Origin: Amycolatopsis nivea
Lineage (GTDB): Bacteria > Actinomycetota > Actinomycetes > Mycobacteriales > Pseudonocardiaceae
Length of the DNA stretch: 64,000 nt
Reading direction: 5' to 3'
NCBI RefSeq assembly: GCF_004522235.1
Contig: NZ_SDLT01000006.1
Coordinates: 62,001-126,000 of the forward strand
Shown here in pieces: positions 50,856-59,365 of the stretch. The position numbers and the translations under genes are program-made. Under the pieces are notes generated by a model. It did not search any database. It was not told the origin of the DNA and worked only from the letters and a program-made list of their open reading frames with translations. Each line of letters begins with the position of its first letter. The stretch's first letter is position 1.

Positions 50856-51722
50856 ATGGCAAATCCCGAACCGCTCGGCGCGGGAAGCGTGATGTGGGAC
50901 GTCGCGGGGGAGCTGCGCGCGTTCCTCGTCATTCCCTCCACTCTGCTGCTGCAGGTGATGCATCCGGTGGTCGGGGCGGCGGTGAGCGCGCATTCGGCGT
51001 TCCGCACCGACCAGTGGGGCCGGGCGAGCCGCACGTCGGATTCGATGCTGCGCTACATCTACGGCGGCGAGCTGGCCTTCGCCGAGGCGCGCCGGCTGCG
51101 CGAGCTGCACAAGCCCTTCCATGGCGTGGACGAGCACGGCCGCCGCTACCACGCGCTGAACGGCGCGGCCTACGCCTGGGTTAACGCGACGCTGGCAGAG
51201 CGGTACCTGACCTCGTGCGCGCTGTTCGGGCCGGAGCTGTCGGTGCGGCAACAAGAACGGCTGTACGCCGATTCCGTCCAATTAGGACATGTACTGGGCG
51301 TTCCCGGCCGCGAGATGCCGCCCACGCTGAACGAGTTCCGCGAATATTTCGCGACCATGATCAGCGGGTGCCTCGAACGCTCGGCCGCGGCGCTGGCTGT
51401 GCTGTCCGACTTGCGCGATCCGCCGCCGCCACCGGCTGTGCCGCCCGCGCTGTGGCGGCGGCCCGGCCGGATTCTCGGCCGTGCCGCCGGTTTCGTCACC
51501 GCCGGCACGTTGCCACCCGAAGTGCGTGATGTGCTGAAGTTGCGCTGGACACCCGCGGACCAGCGCCGGTTCGAGCGGTTCGCGGCCGGTGTCCGCACCT
51601 GTGCGCCCTGGTTGCCGGAGAGGCTGCGTTACGTCCCGGCAGTACGGAAAATTCGGACGCGGGCGGCCCGGGCAGGGGAGCCCCGGACCGCCCGCGCGGC
51701 GGATGAATCAGGTGCGGAGTGA
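50856..51722 (+). CDS. DUF2236 / MpaB-like oxygenase-family protein
   Basis: A 288-residue protein of the DUF2236 family, which includes heme-binding rubber oxygenase and MpaB-like proteins. Recognisable marks are the N-terminal LLLQVMHPVVGAAVSAHS, the RTSDSMLRYIYGG segment, and the histidine-containing HKPFHGVDEHGRRYHALN region. No signal peptide is seen. ATG at 50856; a TATGCT box at 50842-50847 is close to the start and may make a very short leader. It diverges from the hydroxylase gene, with the shared 26-base element between. Its 3' end overlaps the convergent membrane-protein gene by 15 bases. Substrate unknown; a tailoring role is possible but unproven. Confidence 0.82.
   Translation: MANPEPLGAGSVMWDVAGELRAFLVIPSTLLLQVMHPVVGAAVSAHSAFRTDQWGRASRTSDSMLRYIYGGELAFAEARRLRELHKPFHGVDEHGRRYHALNGAAYAWVNATLAERYLTSCALFGPELSVRQQERLYADSVQLGHVLGVPGREMPPTLNEFREYFATMISGCLERSAAALAVLSDLRDPPPPPAVPPALWRRPGRILGRAAGFVTAGTLPPEVRDVLKLRWTPADQRRFERFAAGVRTCAPWLPERLRYVPAVRKIRTRAARAGEPRTARAADESGAE
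51659..51695 (-). terminator. Possible hairpin at the end of convergent genes
   Basis: GC-rich inverted repeat (GCGGGCGG and CCGGG against CCCCGG and CCGCCCGC, one mismatch) inside the last codons of the DUF2236 gene and 13 bases beyond the stop of the minus-strand membrane-protein gene. It could terminate the latter; because it is coding sequence in a GC-rich gene, chance is possible. Confidence 0.4.
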
Positions 51723-52736
51723 GGCGGCCCGTCGACGGCCTCCGCGGGGCATGCCGGCCGCCGCGGCGAACGCCAGCAGACCGATCAGCAGTGCGGTGAT
51801 CAGCGTGATGCTCGCGTATGTTCCGACAGAATCGACTTGCGCTCGGTGGCCAAGCAACTGCCATATCCGGTCGCGCAGCACCGCCGCGGCCGGAAGCGTC
51901 AGCGCGCCCGCGATCACCGCGACGCGGGCGGCCCGCCGGATGCGGCCGGGGCGGGCCGATTCCGCGCCCCGGGGCACCGCGATGTGCAAGACGGCGTTCG
52001 AAATCAGGCAGAACGCGAGGAATCCGCCGAACGCGACGAGCACGCTCATGCCGTACAGCAGTGGGGTTTCGCCGCCCTCGCCGAGCGCCTGCATCGAGGC
52101 GACCCCGATGCCGGCGAGTGCGCTGAGCAGCACCGCGGACGCGACGATGTGGTCGCGCACGAATCCGAGCGGCCGGTCGATACGCACGCGGGCGATGCGG
52201 TGGACCAGTTCGGCCAGGTCGTCGAGCCAGTCGCCGTCGGGACGGCCGGATTCGGTCTGCGGCAACTGCCGCAGCGCCGTCCGGTGCAGCGCGAACGACG
52301 CCGCGGCCAGCAGTGCCAGCGGGACCAGGCTCGCGATGAGCCCCGGCGTTTTCTCATCCCACCGGTCGCGGTCGGCCGCCAGCACGGTCGCGACGACGTC
52401 GGTCAGGACGGTCAGCGCGACCAGTGCCGAGCTGACCAGGCAGCCGCGCGCGAGCTGGTTGATCCGGAACACCGGCTGCGGCTGCCCGCGCCGCCACAGC
52501 GAGGCTCGCACGACGAGCAGCGCGGTCATCGCGGGCACCAGGAACTCGGTGAACGAGATCATCCCGTGGTACGGGTCGTCCTGCCACGGCGTGCTGGCGC
52601 TGATGCTGGGGAACTGGGTGGTCGCGTACGCCCAAGCGGTGAACACGACCCCGGTGAGGACGCTGCACCACAGCGCCCACGCGGCGGGACGGCGGGCCGG
52701 GTGCCCGGCCGGGATTTCCAGTGCGTCTGTCGTCAC
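51708..52736 (-). CDS. Multi-pass membrane protein
   Basis: A protein of about 342 residues with some eight hydrophobic segments and no recognised catalytic motif. GTG at 52736 is chosen because GAGG lies eight bases before it; GTG at 52745 is also in frame. It follows the ABC permease gene by 13 bases and so belongs to the minus-strand ABC transporter operon, probably as an accessory or second membrane subunit. Hydrophobic runs include AWALWCSVLTGVVFTAWAY near the N-terminus and ITLITALLIGLLAFAAAAG near the basic C-terminus. Confidence 0.8.
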   Translation of the reverse strand: MTTDALEIPAGHPARRPAAWALWCSVLTGVVFTAWAYATTQFPSISASTPWQDDPYHGMISFTEFLVPAMTALLVVRASLWRRGQPQPVFRINQLARGCLVSSALVALTVLTDVVATVLAADRDRWDEKTPGLIASLVPLALLAAASFALHRTALRQLPQTESGRPDGDWLDDLAELVHRIARVRIDRPLGFVRDHIVASAVLLSALAGIGVASMQALGEGGETPLLYGMSVLVAFGGFLAFCLISNAVLHIAVPRGAESARPGRIRRAARVAVIAGALTLPAAAVLRDRIWQLLGHRAQVDSVGTYASITLITALLIGLLAFAAAAGMPRGGRRRAASLRT

Positions 52737-52749
52737 GGCGAACACCTCG

Positions 52750-53442
52750 TCAGCTGTTGATGTCGCGTCGGGCGAACAGGACCAGCGCCACGACGTCCAG
52801 CAGGATGAACGGCACGGTCGCGTGCAGGACCGCGGCGGCCGGGCCGGTGTGGTAGCCGATCACGCCGAGAGTGAAGTCCTGCAGCAGGTTTCCCGGCAGC
52901 CACTGGTCCAGTGTCTCCGACCGGCCCTGAAGCACCTTCTCCGCGGGAAGCACCCAGGCGATGGTGATGGCCAGCGCCGCGGGCACCGACCGGGTCAGCA
53001 CGCCGACGGCGTGCCCGAAAATGGTGAGCGCCACGCAGGCGAGCGCGAACTGCCCGGTCGCCACGGCCATGTCCCGCGCGGTCGCGGCTTCGCCGAAAAG
53101 CCCGCTGGCCGCGTACGAAACCAGGCCGATCAGCACCGCGGCGCCGAGTGCCACAGTCACCGAGGCGGCGAGCTTGCCGGCGAACACCGAGAGCCTGGAC
53201 GGCCGCGAGATCAGCCACGGCCGGATCGTGCCGGTAGAGAAGTCGTTGGCGGCCACGACCGCGCCGCGGCCCATCAGCAGCGTCGCGGTCAGGATCGCCA
53301 CCTCGCGGAAACCCCACAGCGGCGGATGGCCCTGCGGGCCGGCATTGCTCATCGAAAACAGCGTGAAAACGATGCACAGCAGCAAGAACACCAGGGTGGT
53401 GCGGCTGCGCGCGCGCAGGAGTTCGGCGCGGTAGGTGGTCAT
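52750..53442 (-). CDS. ABC transporter permease, ABC-2 type
   Basis: A 230-residue membrane protein with about six hydrophobic segments; the N-terminus (MTTYRAELLRARSRTT) is typical of ABC-2 permeases that follow a gene for their ATPase. The ATG overlaps the ATPase stop by four bases. Segments include TTLVFLLLCIVFTLFSM, ILTATLLMGRGAVVAAND and FILLDVVALVLFA. Substrate unknown; organisation with a PadR gene across the divergent promoter suggests an inducible efflux system. Confidence 0.88.
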   Translation of the reverse strand: MTTYRAELLRARSRTTLVFLLLCIVFTLFSMSNAGPQGHPPLWGFREVAILTATLLMGRGAVVAANDFSTGTIRPWLISRPSRLSVFAGKLAASVTVALGAAVLIGLVSYAASGLFGEAATARDMAVATGQFALACVALTIFGHAVGVLTRSVPAALAITIAWVLPAEKVLQGRSETLDQWLPGNLLQDFTLGVIGYHTGPAAAVLHATVPFILLDVVALVLFARRDINS

Positions 53443-54350
53443 GAGCGGGCTCCGGCGATCGCGATGTGGAAGGCTTCTTCGAGGGTCGGTGCGAGGTGGG
53501 TCAGTTCGATCAGTTCGATGTCGGCTTTGACCGCGGTGCTGAAGATCTGCTGGGCGATGGAGTCGGCCGCGCCGTCGGCGACCGCCCGGATGCCGTCGTC
53601 GGTCTGCGCGGCGTCGATGTGTTTCTCCCGCAGCAGAGCGGTCAGCCGCGCGGTGTCCGCGCCGTCGGAGCCGGCGACCCGCACCCGCAGCGTCGGCGGG
53701 CCGACGAACGAATCGAACGGGCCGTCGTAGAGGATCCGCCCGCCGTGCAGCAGGGCCAGCGCATCCGCGGTGCCTTCGAGTTCGCGCAGCTGGTGGCTGG
53801 AAACCACCACCGCGGTGCCCTCGTCGGCGACCGTCCGGATCATCGCGCGCAGCTGCACGATGGCTTCCGGGTCGAGGGCGTTCGTCGGCTCGTCCAGCAG
53901 GAGCAGATCCGGCGATCCCAGCAGCGACTGCGCCATCGCGACCCGCTGCCGGTAACCCTGCGAGAGCGTGCCGGCGCGACGCTTGAGCACGTCGCCGATC
54001 TGCGCGAGCTCCACCGCGCGGGCCACCTCGGCAGCGTCCGCTCCGGTCAGTATCCGGTGCATCTCCAGGTTGCGCCGGACGGTCAGCCCGTTGAACAACG
54101 CGGGGGCTTCGATCATCGCCGAGAGCGCGCGGCCGCCGTCGCGGGACGGCCGCACCGTCACGGTGCCCTCGGTCGGCCGGATGAGCCCGGTGACGATGCG
54201 CATGAGCGTGGACTTGCCGGCTCCGTTGAGCCCGACCAACGCGGTGACCTGGCCGCGCAGCGGCGCCCAGGACACCGATTGCACCGCGGCAGTGGATCCG
54301 AACCTCTTGGAGACGTTGTCCAGGACCACTGGTGTGTCGTTTTCCACCAT
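53439..54350 (-). CDS. ABC transporter ATP-binding protein
   Basis: A 303-residue ATPase: Walker A GLNGAGKST (near 42), signature LSQGYRQRV, Walker B LLLLDEPTNALD, switch histidine in SSHQLRE. I place the start at 54350 (MVENDTPVVLDNVSK), where the ABC fold begins, and not at 54461, because that extension would run through the divergent promoter and the PadR gene start. A TACTAT box (minus strand, 54363-54358) lies only seven or eight bases before the ATG, so the transcript is probably leaderless. The C-terminal ~90 residues resemble the extra domain of bacitracin/lantibiotic-type exporters. Confidence 0.92.
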   Translation of the reverse strand: MVENDTPVVLDNVSKRFGSTAAVQSVSWAPLRGQVTALVGLNGAGKSTLMRIVTGLIRPTEGTVTVRPSRDGGRALSAMIEAPALFNGLTVRRNLEMHRILTGADAAEVARAVELAQIGDVLKRRAGTLSQGYRQRVAMAQSLLGSPDLLLLDEPTNALDPEAIVQLRAMIRTVADEGTAVVVSSHQLRELEGTADALALLHGGRILYDGPFDSFVGPPTLRVRVAGSDGADTARLTALLREKHIDAAQTDDGIRAVADGAADSIAQQIFSTAVKADIELIELTHLAPTLEEAFHIAIAGARS

Positions 54351-54421
54351 GACCCGGATAGTACACGGCGCGTACGACGCGGCGCGTACTAGTATGCTGA
54401 GAGGCGAGCAAGGGAGAACGG
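54351..54421. promoter_or_regulatory. Divergent promoter with PadR-type repeats
   Basis: 71 bases between the ABC ATPase (minus) and padR-family (plus) genes. It contains two copies of CGGCGCGTAC (54366-54375 and 54380-54389) spaced 14 bases apart, flanked by GTAC and TACTAGTA sequences. TAGTAT (54390-54395) fits a -10 box for the regulator gene, followed by AAGGGAG (54410-54416) and ATG at 54422. TACTAT on the other strand (54358-54363) fits the -10 of the ATPase gene. The repeats overlap both promoters, as expected for an autoregulated repressor. Confidence 0.6.
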
Positions 54422-54721
54422 ATGCAAGCCAACGACGCGCAAACCCTGGTGCTGTGTGCACTGGCCGACGGCCAGTTGCACGGTTACGCCATCAACAGCG
54501 CGATCGAGCAGCTGACCGGCGAACGTCTCGGCGCGGGCAGCCTTTACGGCGCATTGGCCCGGCTGGAGGCGAAGGGGCTGGTCGAATCGCTGGAGGAGCA
54601 GGGAAGGCAACGCCCGGTGCAGCTGACCGACCGCGGGCGGGAGGTCCTCGAACGCGAACTGCGGGCGATGGCCCGGGTCGCCGACGCCGGCCTGCGGCGG
54701 CTGGGGGTGAACCCGGCATGA
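54422..54721 (+). CDS. PadR-family transcriptional regulator
   Basis: A 99-residue winged-helix repressor of the PadR type. It has the usual order: LVLCALADGQLHGYAINSAIE recognition region, GAGSLYGALARLEAKGLV, then GRQRPVQLTDRGREVL for the wing. ATG preceded by AAGGGAG. It is divergent from an ABC transporter with candidate operator repeats between, so it likely represses that transporter and itself, with release by a small molecule. The stop overlaps the next gene by four bases. Confidence 0.93.
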   Translation: MQANDAQTLVLCALADGQLHGYAINSAIEQLTGERLGAGSLYGALARLEAKGLVESLEEQGRQRPVQLTDRGREVLERELRAMARVADAGLRRLGVNPA

Positions 54722-55488
54722 GCTGGGCGGCGCGGCTGGTCCGGCTTTATCCGGCGTCGCTGCGCAGCCGCTGGGGCGCGGGGCTGGAAGACGAGGCCCG
54801 CGCCGCCGGCTGGCGGCGGCTGCCGAACCTGGTCGTCGGCGCTCTGGACATGTGGGTGCATCCGGTGGTGTGGCCTGCCGATTCGGCCGCGCAGCGGCGC
54901 AGCCGGGCTTCCGCACTGGTTTTCGCGGCCGGGCTGAGCGGTTGGCTGCTCGGGCACGTCGCCGTCGAAGACTCGCTGCTGCCGGAGAACGTGGTGCATT
55001 CGTGGGCGGCGAACATCAGCGATGTGCTCGTGCTGGCGGGCCTGGTGCTGGTCGTCCCGTTGCCGCGGCTTTCCGTGCGGGCGATGCTCCGCCTGGTCGC
55101 GCAAGCCCTGCGCCGGCTCGCGGTGCCGGTCGTCATCGGCGGCGCGGTGTACGTCGCCGCGAACCTGTCCGCCTCGCTTTCGCCGGGCCTGCGCATCACG
55201 CTGCTGGTCGGGTGGTGGCTGGCGCTGGTGCTGGGCTCGGTGCAAGTGTGCACCGTCGTCGCGGGCCTCGACCCGGAGGACGTGGTGGCGCCCGAGCCAG
55301 GGCGGCTGTGGTGGGGGATCGGCATGGTGGCCGCGGCGCTGGCGGTCGGCGGCGGTGTGGTGCTGTGGTCCACTGTGGTGGACGGCGTGACCGGCCTGCT
55401 GCCCCTGGTTCTCGGAGGTGCGCTGCTCGTGCTGACCGCCCTGTGCGGCTGGACCCTGCGCGACCTCTACACCCTTTCCGCCGGCTGA
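54718..55488 (+). CDS. Membrane protein downstream of PadR
   Basis: A 256-residue protein with a short basic amphipathic start (SWAARLVRLYPASLRSRWG) followed by about six or seven transmembrane segments. The first part resembles the membrane proteins often fused or coupled to PadR genes in actinomycetes (LVRLYPxxxRxRxG). ATG overlaps the PadR stop by four bases, so the pair is translationally coupled. Function unknown; it may act as a sensor or modulator for the regulator. Confidence 0.8.
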   Translation: MSWAARLVRLYPASLRSRWGAGLEDEARAAGWRRLPNLVVGALDMWVHPVVWPADSAAQRRSRASALVFAAGLSGWLLGHVAVEDSLLPENVVHSWAANISDVLVLAGLVLVVPLPRLSVRAMLRLVAQALRRLAVPVVIGGAVYVAANLSASLSPGLRITLLVGWWLALVLGSVQVCTVVAGLDPEDVVAPEPGRLWWGIGMVAAALAVGGGVVLWSTVVDGVTGLLPLVLGGALLVLTALCGWTLRDLYTLSAG

Positions 55489-55492
55489 CGCC

Positions 55493-56344
55493 GTGCTCCG
55501 GGACTTCGCGAGGCAGGCCGTCGTACGCCCGTTCGCGCTCCTCCTGCGCAACCCGAGCGTTCTCGCCGTCGCGGTGGTCGTGCTGGCTTTTTCTCTGCTG
55601 GTCCCGGATCAAGGCATCGCCACCGACGTCTTCCGCCGCGGCTGGCTCTTCGACGACGCTCCCGCGGAAGCATGGTCCCTGATCCGGTCGCCCGCGTTCC
55701 TGGCGGTGGCCGCGGGCGGGTTTGCGGGCAAGATCTTGGTCAGCGCGGCCGCTTCGCAGCAGTTGATGCTGGTTTTCCGGGACCGGCGCACGACGTTGTT
55801 CGCCACGCTGCGGTCGATCCGCGTGGGCTCCGTCTGCTGGCTTTTCGGTGCGGAACTCGCGCTTTACGTCCTGTGCGCACTGGCCGGCTTGCTCGGGTAC
55901 CTACCCGCCCTGCTGGTGTGGCGCACTGCCGGGGCGGACCTGACGATTCCGTTGCTGGCCGTCGCCGTGCTGGCCTTCCCGGCCGCCTATGCCGCGGTCT
56001 CGGCCGCGATCGTCGCCGCCCCGCTCCCGGTTTCCGTGCGGGAGCGGAGCTCGGTGGTCGCTTCGATGCGGGAACGCCGGATATTCCTGCCCCTCTACGG
56101 ATTGTTCGCGGTCCGGGTGATTCTGGAAACGATGCTGCTGGGCGTGGCGCCGCTGGTGTTGCTCGATGTCGTCCACAACAAGCCGCTTGCGACGCTCGCG
56201 GTCGGTGCGGGTGTGCTGGCGCCGTCGTTGTTGCTGCGGGGGAGTTGCTACGCGTTGATGCTGTACGCCTTGCGCCCGGTTCCGGTGATAGAGCGGGTTT
56301 TCGGGCCTTACTTCGCCGATTCCGAGCCGGTCGGGGCGAGATAG
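55493..56344 (+). CDS. Membrane protein, unknown function
   Basis: A 283-residue protein with about six hydrophobic segments, starting at a GTG four bases after the previous stop, so part of the PadR operon. Segments include VLAVAVVVLAFSLLVP near the start and LLAVAVLAFPAAYAAVSAAIVAAP mid-way. No motif is recognised. The last 37 bases overlap the 3' end of the convergent hydrolase gene. Confidence 0.72.
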   Translation: MLRDFARQAVVRPFALLLRNPSVLAVAVVVLAFSLLVPDQGIATDVFRRGWLFDDAPAEAWSLIRSPAFLAVAAGGFAGKILVSAAASQQLMLVFRDRRTTLFATLRSIRVGSVCWLFGAELALYVLCALAGLLGYLPALLVWRTAGADLTIPLLAVAVLAFPAAYAAVSAAIVAAPLPVSVRERSSVVASMRERRIFLPLYGLFAVRVILETMLLGVAPLVLLDVVHNKPLATLAVGAGVLAPSLLLRGSCYALMLYALRPVPVIERVFGPYFADSEPVGAR

Positions 56345-57138
56345 CCGGGCGCGGAGAAGGCGGTGCGGACCGCGTCGAGCACCGCGTCGAAGGCCGCCGA
56401 GGTCGGGTCGATCAACTCGAAATGCCCGGTGCCCGGAAGGATCGTCAGCCGTGCGTCGCCGCCTTGGGCCAGTGCGGCGGCGTGGAACCGGACGCTCTGG
56501 CTCACCGGCACCCGGTCGTCCTGGTCGCCGTGGACCAGGACGCACCGCGCGGCCGACGGCACGAGCCGGATCGGATCGGCCAGGCGGTAGCGGGCGGAAA
56601 GACCGTCCGGCGGACCGCCGAGGAGGCGGTGCACCGCGCCGTCGTCGAGGTTGCGCCGGTGACCGTCGACCAGATCGCAGACGCCCGCCAGGGACACCAC
56701 TCCGTTGACTTCCGTCCGGTTCCCCGGCGCGCCCGGCCCGCCGTCGGGCAACCGGTCCCGTAAAGCCGTCCAGAGCGCGAGATGCCCGCCCGCGGAATGC
56801 CCGACCAGCACCGTTGTCTCGCGTCGTGCCCCGACGAGCCGCGGAAGCGCATCGACCGCAGCCGCGACATCGGTGAACGTGCCCGGCCAGCCGCCCGCGT
56901 GCTGCCCGACGCGGTGGTATTCGACCGCGACCGTCGTGTAGCCCTGATCCGCGAGCGCCGCGCAGAACGGACGGATATGCGACCGGTCGTATTCCGCGGC
57001 CCAAAACCCTCCGTGCACCACTACGGCGATCTGTTCGCCGCCGTGCCACATTTCGAGCACGTGCTCGGATCCGGTGCCGTAATTCTCTATCCGGTCCGCC
57101 GGACGCGCACGCAGGGACAGTACATTGGCAAGGCTCAT
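56308..57138 (-). CDS. Alpha/beta hydrolase, kynurenine formamidase-like
   Basis: A 276-residue alpha/beta hydrolase. The oxyanion motif is HGGFW (near 40-44), the nucleophile is in GHSAGG (Ser near 115), the acid is in HGDQDDRVP (near 205) and the histidine in GTGHFE (near 236). HGG(F/Y)W followed by GHSAGGHL is the pattern of kynurenine formamidases, which convert N-formylkynurenine to kynurenine. I use the ATG at 57138, preceded by GGAGA, and not the ATG at 57186. If the assignment holds, it could complete kynurenine supply for the peptide even though it lies about 7 kb from the operon; general esterase is the alternative. Confidence 0.82.
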   Translation of the reverse strand: MSLANVLSLRARPADRIENYGTGSEHVLEMWHGGEQIAVVVHGGFWAAEYDRSHIRPFCAALADQGYTTVAVEYHRVGQHAGGWPGTFTDVAAAVDALPRLVGARRETTVLVGHSAGGHLALWTALRDRLPDGGPGAPGNRTEVNGVVSLAGVCDLVDGHRRNLDDGAVHRLLGGPPDGLSARYRLADPIRLVPSAARCVLVHGDQDDRVPVSQSVRFHAAALAQGGDARLTILPGTGHFELIDPTSAAFDAVLDAVRTAFSAPGYLAPTGSESAK

Positions 57139-57284
57139 CGGACCGGTCTCCTTGTCCCCGCGGGAATCCGGTTGCGACCTTAGCAAGCGCAGCGGAGCCG
57201 GACAACAGCTTCCGACGGCCGCGAGCGTAATCGGAGGAAATGTTATTTATTGTTCCGTAAATAGCGCGTCGAGTCCGCGAAAAA

Positions 57285-57333
57285 GGCCGTTGGCCGGGTC
57301 ATCCCTGGGGGGAAGAAGACCCGGTCAACGGCC
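57285..57333 (-). terminator. Rho-independent terminator after the isochorismatase-fold gene
   Basis: Inverted repeat of 16 bases with one mismatch (57285-57300 and 57318-57333), 17-base loop; on the minus strand the stem is followed by TTTTT. It begins 12 bases after the stop of the minus-strand gene at 57346, a textbook intrinsic terminator. Confidence 0.85.
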
Positions 57334-57345
57334 GCGCGCCCGATA

Positions 57346-57906
57346 TCAGTGAGAGTTCTTCAGGTGATCGATGATCTCCTGTGCGGTACCGCTCTCACCG
57401 AGCATCGGGAAGATCCGCTCGATGCTGTTCCGGTGCGTTTCGGCGTTCAGGTCGGTCATCGCGTCCACCGCGAGCGTGACGTGATAGCCGCGTTCGTGCG
57501 CCGCGCGGGCGGTGGACTCGACGCCGATACTGGTGGCGATGCCGGCCAGCACGACCTGGGTGACGCCGAGCCGGCGCAGCCGAAGGTCGAGCGACGTCCC
57601 GTAGAACGCGCCCCAGTTCGGCTTCGTCACGACGTGGTCGCCGGGCTGCCGGTCCAGTTCGGGCACGAACTCGGCGAAGTCGGCAGGCAACTCGCCGCCG
57701 CCGGCGGGAGCGTCGGTGCGGCCAGGAGCGCCGCCGTCGACGTTGACCAGCACCACCGGCAGGTCGTGCCGGTGGAAGGCGGCGAGCAGCTGGTTGCTGC
57801 GCTCGACGATGTCCGCGGCCGGGTGGACGGTGGGCAGTGCCACGATGCCTTTCTGGAGGTCGATCACGATCAGTGCGGTGGTGCGGTCCAGCGTGGTGAT
57901 GGCCAC
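57346..57906 (-). CDS. Isochorismatase-fold hydrolase lacking the catalytic cysteine
   Basis: A 186-residue protein of the isochorismatase/nicotinamidase fold. The first acid is in IVIDLQKG (near 16) and the lysine in VTKPNWGAF (near 95). At the position where nicotinamidases and cysteine hydrolases carry cysteine, the sequence reads GIATSIGVES with glycine. Isochorismatases proper also lack the cysteine, so a vinyl-ether hydrolase or another non-thiol reaction is possible. GTG start at 57906 is supported by AAGGAGAAG. The gene follows an MFS transporter gene by 37 bases. Physiological substrate unknown. Confidence 0.85.
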   Translation of the reverse strand: MAITTLDRTTALIVIDLQKGIVALPTVHPAADIVERSNQLLAAFHRHDLPVVLVNVDGGAPGRTDAPAGGGELPADFAEFVPELDRQPGDHVVTKPNWGAFYGTSLDLRLRRLGVTQVVLAGIATSIGVESTARAAHERGYHVTLAVDAMTDLNAETHRNSIERIFPMLGESGTAQEIIDHLKNSH

Positions 57907-57943
57907 GGGTTCTCTTCTCCTTGTTGTCGTACTGCTGAAAAGG

Positions 57944-59365
57944 TCAGGAAGTCTTGTCCGGCGCGGGTTTCCGCAGTTCCCGGTCGAACACCACGGTCAG
58001 GATGGTCGCCGCGGAGCCGAAGGTGAGGATCAACGCCAGTTCGTGCAGCCCGGCATCGGTGGCCTGTTCGCCGAAGGTCAGGCTGATCAGGCTGGCCGAC
58101 GCGATCGCCCCGAGGTAGGAGAACGTGCGCAGCAGCCCGGCGGCCGAGCCGGTGTGCGAAGCCGGTGCCTGCCGGTACATCGCGGCCTGGTTGCTCACCG
58201 CGTTGAGCCCGTTCTGCAGCCCGAACACGAGGCTCGTCACGATCAGCAGCCACAGCGGCGAATCCGCGTGCAGCAGCAACAGGCACGCGCTGGCCGCGGT
58301 CAGCGCGATCGTGCCTGCCAGCAGCGGGCCCCACGCCCCGCACCGGGCGATCAGCGCCGAACCGGCGGCGGCCACGACGAAGCACGGCACCATCAGCAGA
58401 CCGGTCGTGGAGCTCGAGAAGTGCGCGCTCTGCTCCAGCCACATCGTCCAGCCGTAGAGGAAGCAGTACGTCACCAGCATGGTCACCGCGTACCGCAGAT
58501 AAGTCGTGGTCAACGCCCGGTTCGTGGCCAGCATCCGCACGTCGAGGAACGGCGTGGGATTCCGCAGTTCCCACCAGACCAGCACGCCAAGCAGCACCGC
58601 GGCGCCGCCGAGCAGCCACCAGCGAGGCGCGCTCAGGTCCATCAGGAATACCAGCAGGCCGATCAGCACGACCGCGAACAGCGCCATTCCGGCCGGGTCG
58701 AAACTGCGCAGCCGCGAAGTGCCGCGCTCGTTCGGTTCGTCGGCGGGCAGCCAGCGCAGAGCGCACAGCACGCTGATCGCCGCCAGGGGAAGGTTGACGA
58801 CGAAGGTGGCCCGCCAGCCGCCGATCGCGATCAGCAGACCGCCCAGTGGCGGACCGACCGCCATGCTGGTCCAGCCTGCGATCGCCAGCGCGCTCAGCAC
58901 TCCGCCCGGGGCCGGAGTGCGCAGCCGCTCGGATTGCCGCCGCACCATGGCCATCGCCGCCGGATACGCGGCTGAGGTGCCGATCCCGATGATCACCCGC
59001 GCAACCACCAGCAGGGACAGCGTCGGCGCGAGGAACCCGAGCAGTCCGCCGAGTCCGACCAGCGCCGAGCCGATCAGGTAGACCCGGCGCGGTCCGAACA
59101 GGTCGGCGAGCCGTCCCGCGGTCGGCTGGCCCACCGCGGTCGCCACGTACAGCGCGGAAACCAGCCACGTGGTGGCGTCGGCTCCGACCCCGAACGCCTG
59201 GCCGATGGAAACCAGCGCGATCGCGATGATCGACGAGTTGACCGGGTTGAGCACGGAGCCGATCGAGGTCGCGGCAGTGAACCGGCCGCCGAACCCCGCC
59301 TGTTCCGGCGGCGGACCCGCCCAGCGGCCGCGCGGCGGCGAAACCGTGCCCGGCATTCGTGTCAC
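57944..59365 (-). CDS. MFS drug transporter, DHA2 family
   Basis: A 473-residue major facilitator transporter with about 14 hydrophobic segments, as in the DHA2 (QacA/EmrB) group that exports drugs by proton antiport. The loop between helices 2 and 3 reads GRLADLFGPRRVYLIG, the classic motif, and helix 5 has the GWTSMAVGPPLGGLL stretch expected for motif C. I chose GTG at 59365 (VTRMPG) because AAGGGAG lies four bases before it; ATG at 59356 is possible. It is divergent from an XRE-type regulator gene, which probably controls it, and is cotranscribed with the isochorismatase-fold gene. Confidence 0.92.
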   Translation of the reverse strand: MTRMPGTVSPPRGRWAGPPPEQAGFGGRFTAATSIGSVLNPVNSSIIAIALVSIGQAFGVGADATTWLVSALYVATAVGQPTAGRLADLFGPRRVYLIGSALVGLGGLLGFLAPTLSLLVVARVIIGIGTSAAYPAAMAMVRRQSERLRTPAPGGVLSALAIAGWTSMAVGPPLGGLLIAIGGWRATFVVNLPLAAISVLCALRWLPADEPNERGTSRLRSFDPAGMALFAVVLIGLLVFLMDLSAPRWWLLGGAAVLLGVLVWWELRNPTPFLDVRMLATNRALTTTYLRYAVTMLVTYCFLYGWTMWLEQSAHFSSSTTGLLMVPCFVVAAAGSALIARCGAWGPLLAGTIALTAASACLLLLHADSPLWLLIVTSLVFGLQNGLNAVSNQAAMYRQAPASHTGSAAGLLRTFSYLGAIASASLISLTFGEQATDAGLHELALILTFGSAATILTVVFDRELRKPAPDKTS

